NCBI GenBank assembly: GCA_963930655.1
Contig: OZ005608.1
Coordinates: 3,596,001 to 3,660,000, forward strand
Reading direction: 5' to 3'
Origin: Myrica gale
Taxonomy: Eukaryota; Streptophyta; Magnoliopsida; Fagales; Myricaceae
DNA length: 64,000 nt
A program made the position numbers and the translations under genes. This document shows positions 49,701 through 59,529 of the stretch, piece after piece (the first letter of the stretch is position 1; each line of letters begins with the position of its first letter). The notes under the pieces were generated by a model. It saw only the letters and a list, made by a program, of their open reading frames with translations, was not told the DNA's origin and searched no databases.

Positions 49701-50527
49701 CTCTCTAAACTACCATTCTTGGCAATTAGCGCTCTCATACGGCGACTACTTTGCAATTTACCCCCCAATTGAAGATCTCACTGTTAAAATAGATAAAATC
49801 TATATCACGTGGCACAATTTCAAAGGTTATATTTTTAGGCATTGCAAAAATGTGGTAGTTTAAGGGGGTTCAATTTCCAAGGAAGTAGTTTTGGGGGCAA
49901 ATTGCAAATGAGGGGCACTTTAGGGTGGCAAAGTTTAAGTTTTTCAAAATACATATATGCTTCTATCAAACAGGAGGAAAACGCAAAAAAGGGTAAAAAA
50001 AAAAAAACTCAGGAGAAGCAACCAAGAAAGGGATGAGTCGTCACAATGGACGACAACTGCAAACTTCAGCAGAAAAGAAACGTTGTAACTCTGCATTACA
50101 GGATACGAGGATTTCCATACACATTAGTGGCGAGGTCTTTGAATATTGCCTCCATCTGTAGCTCGGAGTACAAAGTAGCACCAGCATGATCCAAGTATAC
50201 AAGACCTACCATTTTCCAAAACTTCAAACCAAAAACAACGGAAATAAACAACCAAGCTACTCAACTACCACCAGTTGAGCTAAATCGATCGTCTACAGAG
50301 ACCAAGACCATACAAAAAACAAAACAAAAAAACAAAAGAAGAGAGCAACTTCGCTGAAAAGAATAACACTATTTGTAATCCAAAATGAAAACTAAAAAGA
50401 AGAAGAAAATCTGACCATCTAATCTCTTGAACTCAGTGGCTCTGATTTCATCGATCGTCTTGGGACCGTTGGGGTAACCATAATCCGCACCGAATTCCTT
50501 GAGAAACTCTTCCTTGTCTGAATCCAT
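28735..50527 (-). CDS. ABA3: Molybdenum cofactor sulfurase, ABA3/LOS5 type
   Basis: The enzyme takes sulfur from L-cysteine and sulfurates the molybdenum cofactor of aldehyde oxidase and xanthine dehydrogenase, and so is needed for the last step of abscisic acid synthesis. Twenty-two minus-strand exons: 50527-50416, 50205-50107, 49590-49532, 49226-49066, 48018-47864, 43083-42957, 42014-41912, 41822-41777, 40627-40589, 40518-40362, 39472-39370, 37790-37677, 36042-35965, 35850-35749, 35412-35337, 33243-33133, 32363-32299, 31496-31345, 30401-30169, 29703-29567, 29051-28941, 28845-28735. All introns are GT-AG; phases join to 816 aa (Arabidopsis has 819). The N-terminal NifS-like PLP domain has [42 protein letters not shown] and the PLP lysine in ISFYK (Lys272, last codon of exon 7). 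The catalytic-loop cysteines are in [14 protein letters not shown] (Cys428, Cys430). The C-terminal MOSC part has [45 protein letters not shown] and [10 protein letters not shown]. No nonsense or frame break is seen despite heavy intronic insertions. The exon 15 to 16 junction is the least certain. Confidence 0.96.
33995..34118 (-). mobile_element. SINE-like retroposon in ABA3 intron 15
   Basis: A 124-base insert is flanked by the 14-base direct repeat TGCACCCTAATTAG (33981-33994) and TGCACCCTAACTAG (34119-34132), one mismatch. Read on the minus strand it ends GGATTTCCTCGTCATC followed by a poly-A run. A poly-A tail plus a long target duplication mark LINE-machinery retroposition. It has no coding capacity, so SINE or a truncated SINE is likely; a GGTTCAGGGG word could be a decayed B box. 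Confidence 0.65.
34156..34647 (-). mobile_element. 5'-truncated LINE in ABA3 intron 15
   Basis: The insert is bounded by a perfect 15-base target duplication, TGAGATTGTTTTGTT, at 34141-34155 and 34648-34662. The minus strand encodes the end of an L1-type reverse transcriptase polyprotein: the zinc-binding zf-RVT segment ([20 protein letters not shown]), a frame change, then [20 protein letters not shown]. It ends in an A-rich tail at 34156-34168. The resemblance to 46980-47330 shows both belong to related LINE families. Dead on arrival by truncation. Confidence 0.92.
38252..38665 (-). mobile_element. TRIM (miniature LTR retrotransposon) in ABA3 intron 11
   Basis: Two short LTRs (38252-38358, 107 bases; 38573-38665, 93 bases) start TGTAATGGACCCACAT and end CTATTACA. 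They share GGAAAACCGGCTTGCCAAGT. The 5-base duplication GCATT lies at 38247-38251 and 38666-38670. On the minus strand TGGTATCAGAGC (38570-38559) is the primer site for initiator Met tRNA, two bases from the right LTR, and AAAAGGGTGGTGG next to the left LTR is the polypurine tract. The 214-base interior is GC-rich and non-coding, with two related copies of a CCATGGTCG-containing segment. This is a textbook TRIM structure in 414 bases. It depends on proteins of a larger element. Confidence 0.93.
39767..39912 (+). mobile_element. Short LINE 3'-end insertion in ABA3 intron 10
   Basis: The 16-base target duplication AGCAAGAAATCTATTA lies at 39751-39766 and 39913-39928. The 146-base insert ends CAATGAAGTATGGCTTAACC followed by about 16 A residues, the typical tail end of a plant L1-type LINE. 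No coding sequence remains. Very short truncated copies like this are common products of target-primed reverse transcription. Confidence 0.85.
43830..47441 (+). mobile_element. Degenerate LINE (L1 type) in ABA3 intron 5
   Basis: This non-LTR retrotransposon lies opposite in orientation to its host gene. Endonuclease remnants start at RGLNDREK (about 43838) with [10 protein letters not shown], where the family has the catalytic glutamate (LQETK), and later WCIGGNFNV, where GGDFN is expected; both catalytic acids are thus lost. A MITE interrupts the endonuclease (44062-44224). Reverse transcriptase follows: [21 protein letters not shown], a deletion near 45390, [30 protein letters not shown] and the active-site [11 protein letters not shown] (45796-45830). 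The zf-RVT region is at about 46860-47330 ([18 protein letters not shown]). Several frameshifts and stops are present. It ends in an A run at 47434-47441. The 5' end and target duplication could not be fixed, and no ORF1 is seen. Confidence 0.92.
44062..44224 (+). mobile_element. MITE nested in the intronic LINE
   Basis: It begins GGTTGTGTTTGTGTTAAAAT and ends TGTGTTAAAATTTTAG. It is closely similar to the reverse complement of 51913-52063 across its length, including AATGATGTGAT and GATTATATT words. It splits the LINE endonuclease, whose coding sense resumes after it at [12 protein letters not shown]. It was therefore inserted after the LINE. Confidence 0.75.
49654..49945. mobile_element. 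Foldback MITE in ABA3 intron 2
   Basis: The left end GAAAAATTAACTTTACCACC and the reverse complement of the right end, GAAAAACTTAAACTTTGCCA, form an imperfect terminal inverted repeat, and pairing can be followed further inward (TTTGCAATTTACCCCC against GGGGGCAAATTGCAAA). It is non-coding. The element is 292 bases and could fold into a long hairpin in the pre-mRNA. Confidence 0.65.
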
Positions 50528-51912
50528 GAGCTACAATTTCCTGCGCGCGAGTGTGGCGAGTGAGCTCCGGTTCGGAAGGTTAAACCGAGATAGAGTTATG
50601 AAAAGTGAAAACCAGGTTGGGCAAGTCAACCTGGACACAAACAAGCACGGCTGCTTAGCTCCTGAGGATTGACGATCCTTGGATAAACTGCTTCAGATTT
50701 TTAACAATCAAATTGTTTTTATGAACTGTACCTCAATTTCCTCTAAATCCTTGAATACCGTTAACCCCACACAAATTATTCTCAGCGAAATCTTTTTTTT
50801 TTTTCTAGATAATTCTCAGCGAAATCTAAAAGATAGCTTTTGCTCTAATCATTCTTTGGTGCAGAATCAGACAAAAGGAATGGTAAAATGTTCGAAGGCT
50901 GCCCAACTAATACAAGAGACTTCAATCCAATTATTGTTATGCATGTGAAAATTTTGCAATCCGGTCAATTTCAAATTTTCAGTCCTTACCTCTCTGTTTT
51001 TCAGTTCGACTTTCCTCGTGGCTTGTGCAGTTGTTCTATTCAACTTTTGCGATTCAAAGTCTTCGTTCTCTATTCGGTCGGTTAAATTAACAAGACAGAA
51101 CATGTAGCTCAAGGGAAAATAAAATACACAGTCCAACTTTTTTTTTAAATAGTAAGTTAAGTTTTAAGCATATTTTAAAATATAATAAAATCTATAAAAA
51201 GAAGATCTAAAATCTTAAAAAAATTTACACAAATATTAATATATTTCTTACCTAACTTTTCACATAAATTTTAATATCTTTTAAAAAAAATATAACAAAT
51301 ATTCTCTTTCCAAATTTTTTTATTAAATAAATTAATCAAATTATTTATATTTATAACTTTTTATAAATTTTAAAAAAATTAAATAGTTTTAATTAATTTT
51401 TATTTAAAAATATATAAAACTTGAATATACATCAATATTCATAATTCTATTAAAATTTAAAAAATCTTACCATTTTTTTATTAAATGAACATTCCAGAGT
51501 TAAATATATAATATATTGCTCCCGGGGCGTAGCCTATCTAGATTCTACCCAACCACAACGCTCTGGGTAAGCACGGCCCAGATAATATCTCGGCCCATAT
51601 AAATGTAGGGCCATACTGATGGGGCCTCGAGCCGCGGACTTTAGCTGATCATAAGATTGGTCCGATGTTCAGCGGAAACCCAGAACTGGCTGCAACAGTT
51701 TTCCATCCTACAATGTACTAGGCTAACTGGGTGAACTACAAGAACAAGAAATTGGGCTTGAGCGCACGCTGAGGATTATGAAGAGGTTTTCAAGCAGGCT
51801 TTGGGCCCAATACTCTCACAGTACTTTATAAAGTAAGCTTTTTTTTTCTCACTTTACTGTTTATATTATATGAGAGCTCTACGTGGATCATATTTTTACG
51901 GTGAGTTTGCTG
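50528..51912. other. ABA3 upstream region, no gene seen
   Basis: This holds the ABA3 promoter and leader. The sequence from about 51130 to 51480 is extremely AT-rich. A moderately GC-rich patch at about 51520-51800 with GGCCCA and TGGGCC words has no coding sense that I recognise. No divergent gene start is evident. Confidence 0.4.
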
Positions 51913-52063
51913 ACTAAAATTTTAACACAATAAAAAATTACAATATAATCTTTATTTTCCAATCACATCATTACTTTTCATTATAACAAATATTAAAAAT
52001 AATCTCCCTCGTCACTTTTTCATCAAATTCAATACCTTAAAATTTTAACATACAAACACAACC
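51913..52063 (-). mobile_element. MITE, intergenic copy
   Basis: The plus strand begins ACTAAAATTTTAACACAATA and ends TACAAACACAACC. Its reverse complement matches 44062-44224 with scattered differences. The third, more distant relative is at 6966-7143. Non-coding. The target duplication was not resolved. Confidence 0.7.
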
Positions 52064-52973
52064 TTAGACATCTGCGACTGCTTGCGGATGTCATTGACCT
52101 TACAAATTCAAAAAGTAGAAATAATAATTTTAAAATCTATTGATTTTTTTTTTCTCACCATTTCATAATCATTAACACAATGATAGTATTTGATTTGTGC
52201 AAGGGGATTTTCTCATAATTACTAATCTGAATTATTATAAAACCCGAAATAGTAGCAGCAGCTAGTTAAAATCAACGGCTGGCTTTTTCTTTTGTTCCCT
52301 TTAATTAAGCAATAAGTTACTAATCTTATGGATTAGGTTCTATGACTTAAGAAAACCCAGTTGATCAAAAATTCCAGAGTACTTTTCTTCGCACCCAGGT
52401 CGTGTCTTTCTTTCCCCCCAACTAAAATATGATATTTTTAGTTTCTTTCAATTTTAGCAAAGTCAAAAGGAAGCGATTAGGACAGGAAATGGTTAAATCC
52501 ATCTCAAAATGCCCCCTCTTTTTGCCTATCCTGTTTCACCACATTTAAGACTAGAGAATCACGAGGGGCTCTTGGCTAGACTTTTTACTTGGTTTCCTCC
52601 ACTGGACCACTGCTGTATATTGTTCTGATCAGAAATAAGCGGCTCTTAGACAAAAGAACTGAACCAACAAAGTTTCCCACGCGTCCATTCAATTTTTTCT
52701 TAATTTTCTTAGAATCACTCTTGTATGATAGAATTGTGACTGGTAGCCGCGGTAGGGACGGGGGCCTTTAAACAATTGGCCAAACCAATAAGCATCGCAA
52801 CTCTGATCAATGATGGTTTATACCCTGTTCTGATTTTTTATTCCAACTATTCTTATGCGCACGGAACCAGTATTAGAAGTTAACCATAACGAACTTTTAA
52901 AGTAAAATAACTGAATTTTTTTCATATGTAATGTTAAAAATTATCTTAGAATTACAATATCAAAAATTAAATA

Positions 52974-53850
52974 CTAAAAAATATTAAACATATTGAAATA
53001 CACATATCGTACTATGTACAATGATTGAGAGTGAACAATTGAATCCTGCGTTTCTGCATCTTCTGAAAAATGTTGCAAAATGACTTCGTTCTCTATAGTT
53101 TCAAAAAAAATTCGCTCGATGTACACTATCATGCAATCATTCATCCAGTTATCTCTCGTCCTATTACTCAAATCAGTCTTGATAATCTTCATGGCAGAGA
53201 ACACTCTCTCAACAGTTGCAGTTGCAACTAGTAAGACCAATATCAACTCAATAAGCTATAAAGTATAAACTAGTTGATACAAAATATTCTTTCTGGTCTC
53301 AACTATCTTTACAGCAAGACCTCCAATATCTTGAAGCCCAGAAAAAGCATCATGCAATCTAACATCTCTAATGTACGTGTCAAGCTGATCTCTAAGAAAC
53401 AACTTCTCCGTTGTTAAGAAATAATCTGGATAAAACTCAGCAAGACGACATAACTTATCAAGATCAAATGTTGAGAATGAGTATCTTGGATCAAGACATG
53501 TTATGCAAAAAAGTAACTTCGTACTTGCTTCTGTGAAACGATCATTTATCTCTTGAGCAATTAAATCAATAACCTGACAAAACACTTCTACATGAAAATA
53601 ATGCAAATAAGTAATTGTTTGCCTTCCACGCCTCGAACGATTGCAAGTTGGTATAATATATTCTACATTGGGCACATTGATAGAATTATTCAGACAAAAT
53701 GTTTTGATTTGTTCAAAAAATTCATCTCATCCTATCTCCCTCAACTTCTGCAACCGTTCCCTCACAACTCTAACCAAACTCATAGCATTAACAATGTCTT
53801 GATTCTTTCGATGTAAAGCTTGTGACAATGCATTTGTAAGATATATAGCT
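52974..53850 (-). pseudogene. hAT-type transposase C-terminal fragment
   Basis: One minus-strand frame from about 53850 to 52974 reads LTNALSQALHRKNQDIVNAM, then IDLIAQEINDRFTEAS, TCLDPRYSFSTFD and finally LVATATVERVFSAMKIIKTD, the conserved hAT dimerisation region at the C-terminus. The frame is broken by a TGA at 53727-53729 (a tryptophan is usual there) and a TAG at 53256-53258, with no frameshift. The N-terminal half and zinc finger are absent. This matches the plant family often annotated as TTF-type or zinc finger MYM-like proteins with a hAT dimerisation domain. It cannot make a working transposase. Confidence 0.88.
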
Positions 53851-56800
53851 AAATCAATCAAATAATTTCTCGCAAATTATTAACTATCTAAGATGTATAG
53901 CTAAATAAATCAAGTATACCGAACCATCTAAAATTAAATAGAGAACCTGCAACTATTTCTAGACAATGACAAAAAAAAAGATGTTGGTGAAAAATTAAAA
54001 TGCAATAATTCTATTTTATATATAATTAAATTTGTCTAACGTGCCCTAATTTGGAATCAAAACATAATTCAAGATAATTACAAATTCTCAATCTCAAATT
54101 CTCAAATCTCAATCATACATTCATACAATTCACAAGATAAGATAATTATAAACTGAACAATTTCAAAATATAAGTATAAATTAATTCACAAAAAAATGCA
54201 CTTAAATTCACAATTTCACCCAAAAAAGATCATTCAGAATTGGATATTGATCAACCCTTCAAAATCAAAATTATCAAATCCAACATAATTTATAATTTTA
54301 TTACCTCTTAGGAGTGGACAAGAGTCAAGAGGTCTGTGGCGCAGCGGACAACGGTGGCTACACGGTGGGGCAGAGAAAATATGATAAATGAAGCCTGAGG
54401 GATAGAGAGGATCAGATTTAGAGAAGTGAGAAAAGGGGAAGGAAAGGCTGAAAGTCATACCTGGGCGGCGACAGTAGGTGGTAGCTAGTGGCGCTAAGCC
54501 TTGAGAGAGAGCGAGAGAGGCACTATCGCACTGGTACTAGTACGCTAACGCCGCTGTCGTGTGTTTGTGAGAAAGAAAATCTGAGAGATGCCCTGAGACT
54601 TGAGAGAGGCACAAATAGAATTATAAAAGGTTAAAAAATTGAAACAATGTGTTTCTGGCTTCAGCAGCGTGAGAGAAAATCTAATAGAGGGGGTTGAGAG
54701 AGAAAAAAAAAGGTGCGTGTAGGTCATGAAAAAACAACAAATAAATGTAGAAATTTATTTTGCCATGGGCCTGAGCTCAACCATGGCAGGCCCAAGCCAA
54801 CCTATTTATAAAAAAATATTGCATGTTGAAATTTATTTTGAGCGAAGCCAACCACGGCGGCCGCCATGGCTTGGTTCTGCCCTGCTTACGCGTCTGTCTG
54901 CCTGCCTCCTAGAATACGATGTGACTGATCAAATTCTATCCCTTTGATGTTTAAACCTGGGATAGAGGCCGGGACTACAGCCTACATGGCCACAATAAGA
55001 GCATCTTTTGTGTTTCTTTGGCAAACCTGCCAAGTGCCATGGACTTGATAGAGTGAGAAATGCAAGTGTCTATTCAAAGAAGACACCCTACCAGCACTCC
55101 TAGAAAAGCGAGAGAGAGAGAGAGAGTGCTGAGAAAAAAAAAACGAGAGAGAGAGAGAGGGGTTGTAGGTGAGGACTTTCTTTGTTAGCAGGAAATACGT
55201 TTAAGCTTTCGATGTCACTTACATCTAATCAACCCTTTTGTCCAAATTTATAAAGAACTTTAAAGGAAAATTTTAATTTGAAAAAATAAAGAACGAAAAC
55301 CCATCATGTCTTTCTTTTCCATATTGGTTTTCCTTTTAAACTGGTGGTGCTGTGAATCATCATGATAAAATGTACATATCAATGCTAAATAAATGGACCA
55401 AGAAACAAAGGTGTCGCACTTATTATATGCTTATAATGGCTTCCATAAATCATGATGCCATGCATACACTGCATGATAACTTTCAGCAGATTCAAGCATG
55501 CTGATTTTATCATTATGCTCTCACATGTAATGACTTTTCAAGAACTCAAAGGTTTTTTGATCTCTGTTTCTTGGACAGCACTATCTATTTTTAAGCTTAA
55601 AGAAAGAAGAAAATCAATGACGGAAAGTATCTTCAAGAGCATGCAGCTTCTAGTTCTAGACAGTTTTTCTTGAAAAAACAGTTCTAATTTGAAACTTATC
55701 CTCGAAAACAATTTACTATCAGAAAACCATAAAAGGAATTGAACTCTTTTGTTATTCAAAAGCTTCAATCATATATATGCTTTAATAAACATAATTCTGG
55801 ATATTCCCCATACCATTTTTTACTGTCACCATATAACCAAACACCTTTTGAAATGAGAGAATTATGAACAGGATTGAAACTATTTTGTCGAAATTATTTC
55901 CTTTTGTCCCCTCCTCTCTTCATCCATGCTTTTCTCTTGTGGTACATATTCTAGTGATGTTAATCATATGATCACTGAATCTGCGTACATGCATGATGCA
56001 TGTCTTCGGAGGCTGTTGTACTGCAAGCTTTCGGTGGATGCAGACAGCAGAAATGCCCCTGATACGACCCGCAGACAAGCCCGCCACGCGATTTGAACAA
56101 GGTTCTTGATCAATTGTATCCTTTGTTTCATTACGACTTCGGGTCAGTGCTCAGCCAAAAATTAAGTGCAGTCCCTGCATATATCTTGCCTTCCTTTAAG
56201 TACTCTACAGAGCATGCAAACATATATCAAAGTACCTAGTTTTACTGAATGGTTGTGTTCACTGTTCAGTAACTTCAGTTCAATCACTAGACCAACCTCT
56301 AGGAGGCCAGTCTAGACTTCTAGTATTGCAGGACCCACTTAAAATCGACCAGGAGGACTTCTTCTTTGAAGAAGAAGAAAAATTACTAGCTAGGTTCAGA
56401 CTGAAAACGTTTTCTGAGAATGTTTCATTTTTCCGAGTTTAGAATTGCTTACACGTACGTCCCCCATCATGTCATTTAAGAAACCATTCCGCCAATAACA
56501 CCAAAACGAAGTCACTTTTGACCAATAGAATTGTTAATTAATGAATGCGCGCCTTAATCTTTTAAAATTAATCTTGTTTTCCAATTTATCATCCAGCTTG
56601 CTCCTCATTACTCGGGTTTTGCTGCCTCAAATTGTCAATGCTAGCTATCACACTTACCCTTAAATACAAATAATGCTTGAAATGATCTCTGGGGAATATA
56701 CCTTATCTCGATCTTTATCACAACAATAATACGCGTCCATAACACACAATCAATGCCATTACGAGCCTATAGAAGTCCAATCTATCCTATATATACAGAT

Positions 56801-59529
56801 AAGGGACATGCACGTCGCGTTCATTTATGCATACAGCTAAATACAAAAATACAAAAATTATGCATACAGCTATATATGCTGTTCCATCACGTGTTATCCA
56901 CCACATGATCCCGTTTGGCATAGGTTTATTTGGACAAACAAAGGGAAGAAAAAAACAAATTAGGAAGGATTAATAACGAGAGGAACGAAAAAACAACTTA
57001 CGACGTACGTGCTTCGTCGTTGCTAGCTGTCTCTTAATTATTGAATACAAATTAAAAAGCCCCCTACGAAAAACATGATTCTTTTGACTTAAGATCAGTA
57101 GTACTATATATATATATATATAGTATGGATGCAATGGACCAAATCCGAAGTGATCTACAAACCATTGTATGGATGCCACTTGTCTGTCTCGTTTCAATAA
57201 TTCTCTGATCGGCCAATATCGTAAGCCATCAACATGGGATAACATACGTACTACTTCCCACTAACACGTGCAAGTCACTTCACGTGTGTAATTTTATATC
57301 CAATTTCTAATGAATTCTCGATCCCCGGCCGGCCCCGTTTTTGATCATCAGCCAGGGCCATGATTTTGTCTATTTACTCTTAACAATTTTGTGGGCATGA
57401 GGCAGTAAAACTAAATTATTTCCAACACCTATTGATTTAAGTCGCCGTGCAGGATCCCGTGGAAATTAGTGGAACGCATGGACACCAAATTAATAAAAAA
57501 AAGGATCGATTTCGTGTCAAAGTACTCGTTCTCGGTGATGTTACCTGCCTCCAAACATAATTCTACATCAATGAGGTCACGATAGCATAACATATTACTT
57601 TGGCAAGATTTTCCACAAATCAGAACGTTAGTTCGTGTATTGCTTCTGTAAGGTTGATTCCCATCTTGTCATGCATATCTAATCGCTTGGAATTATATAG
57701 TAATAGAGTTTTATTAGCTTCAATTTCATTACATATATATAAATAACCTTGTCTAGTTCATGCCTGTAAAGCTTCAGGCAAGATCTTGCAATGGGTCACT
57801 AAAATAATTAAATACATCAAATTTATGATAAAGATAGATGATAAAACTTAACAATCAAGTTAATTATATATGCACCCAAACCATCAGCTTACATGCGTAC
57901 GTATAAAATATATATATATATAGGCCTCAGCACGATCTCTGTTAAGTCAGAGAAGTTACGTACACACTAAGCTAGTATAGATTTATGGAATTTCAAACCA
58001 TATACCACAGTATAATTAATATGTAGTCATGCAATTATTGTCTTATATATGTTTCCTGTTAACTCGCTAACTATTTCTTTCATATATTAATCACCAAGGG
58101 TTTTATAAAAGCTTGGGCTTTTTATAAGAAAGTTGTAGTAACTTAATAACTTCTTCAGTTTTCACTTGGTCTAAGTACCTTCCTTTTTTTGCATGCAATA
58201 TTTACTAAAAAGAAGTTGACATCTCAATTGGAAGGTCTAATAAAATTAATATATGTACGTGAAATTATCAATTAATTAATTACGACAAAAACTTAAAAAA
58301 GTTTTTTACAAAACTATACGGGGCTTGGACTTCAAAAGGAACATATTAGGCTACTTTAATCGTCACATAATTAAGGCAGAATTTGGTTCCCATATCTAGG
58401 TTTGAAAAAAAAAAAAAAAAAAAAAAAAAAAGAGAGAAACATCAATTTTCCACACTTGAAAAATGGGGTTAATGTTTGGACTTTCAAATTATCAATATAT
58501 ATTAGTTTATTATATTGAACCTTTAAAACTATCAAAATTTATTAATATGCATTCTCGAATAATATTAGACTGTCATGATCGTGCCACATGGTTCATTTAT
58601 AATACATTGTGGGACACGATTCTGAAGGTAAGATCTTATTTAAGTTGTACTACTTTAATAAATTTTGGTAGTTTAAAGGTCACTCAATATGATAAACTTA
58701 GTAGTTCGAACTTCTAAATTAACATTGATCCCATAATTCATAAGCGTAATTCACATTGACTCTAAATATTTGGATTAATGTAGTGGCGAAATTTCGAAGG
58801 CAATGCAACGTAACTCGCACGTCCACAAAATTAAAGACACCATGCATGTTGCTTCAGTACTATATTGACTCAACTTATCAATGCAACTCTTCCTCGAGTA
58901 ATTCTAGGTTTCGCTCTAACTACACGATCAGCATAATTTCTAGATATAGTGAATCAAGCCATAAAAATATTTAAATGCGATAAAATGACGAAAAAGAAAG
59001 AAAGAATAAAACTAAGTCTTTTTATTTCTTCCAATAAATGGTAATAGAGACAAATTGATTGTAGCTAATAGGAGCTCTTGACAAATCTTATACTCTACTA
59101 ATTAAAGTAAATTTTAAAAAAAAGGAATTTAAAAATTGAGAAAATATAATATTATGGTGGGGCCAGATATCTTATCAACAACGACATTTTTGTCCAGCAA
59201 AATCAAAGGGCCTTGCTTTTGTGGGACCCCCGCAAGATTTGCTGTCACTTGGATGTCTACATAACACCTGCAACCTCTCCTTTCAAGCTCCCCCCCTTCT
59301 CCCACCCTCTCACTCCTTTCTTGTCCAAGTCCTTGCTTCTTTCGTTTCTTTCTTTCCTCATTTTCCTCCCTATGTCTACTTGCTTTTATTTCTTAGCAAA
59401 GACGCCCTAGCTAGCGTCTCAAGTCCTTTATCCTATTGATAATATTGAAATACCTATTTCGTGGTACTGGTAAATTTCTGAACTAAAACATTGAATGCAT
59501 TGAGTCTTTCTGTATAACTAAGGCCATTA
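53851..59529. other. Intergenic DNA upstream of the LOB-domain gene
   Basis: No gene is supported. It has (GA)n runs near 55108-55160, an (AT)n run at 57105-57122, a 27-base A run at 58405-58431 and a foldback element at 58463-58734. The part near 54460-54900 is GC-richer, with repeated CCATGG and AAATTTATTTTG words, but it has no recognisable protein. The CT-rich stretch at 59270-59380 probably lies in the promoter or leader of the LOB-domain gene. Confidence 0.45.
58463..58734. mobile_element. Foldback MITE upstream of the LOB-domain gene
   Basis: The left arm (ATGGGGTTAATG, then ACCTTTAAAACTATCAAAAT and TTATTAA) is matched by the reverse complement of the right arm (ATGGGATCAATG, then ACCTTTAAACTACCAAAATT and TATTAAA). 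The arms are imperfect and together make up most of the 272 bases. The left arm directly follows a poly-A run and a short spacer. No coding capacity. Confidence 0.6.

Noticed and set aside
51520..51810. GC-richer patch as a possible gene or promoter of a divergent gene
   Set aside because: No open frame with coding features was found, and the GGCCCA words alone are not enough.
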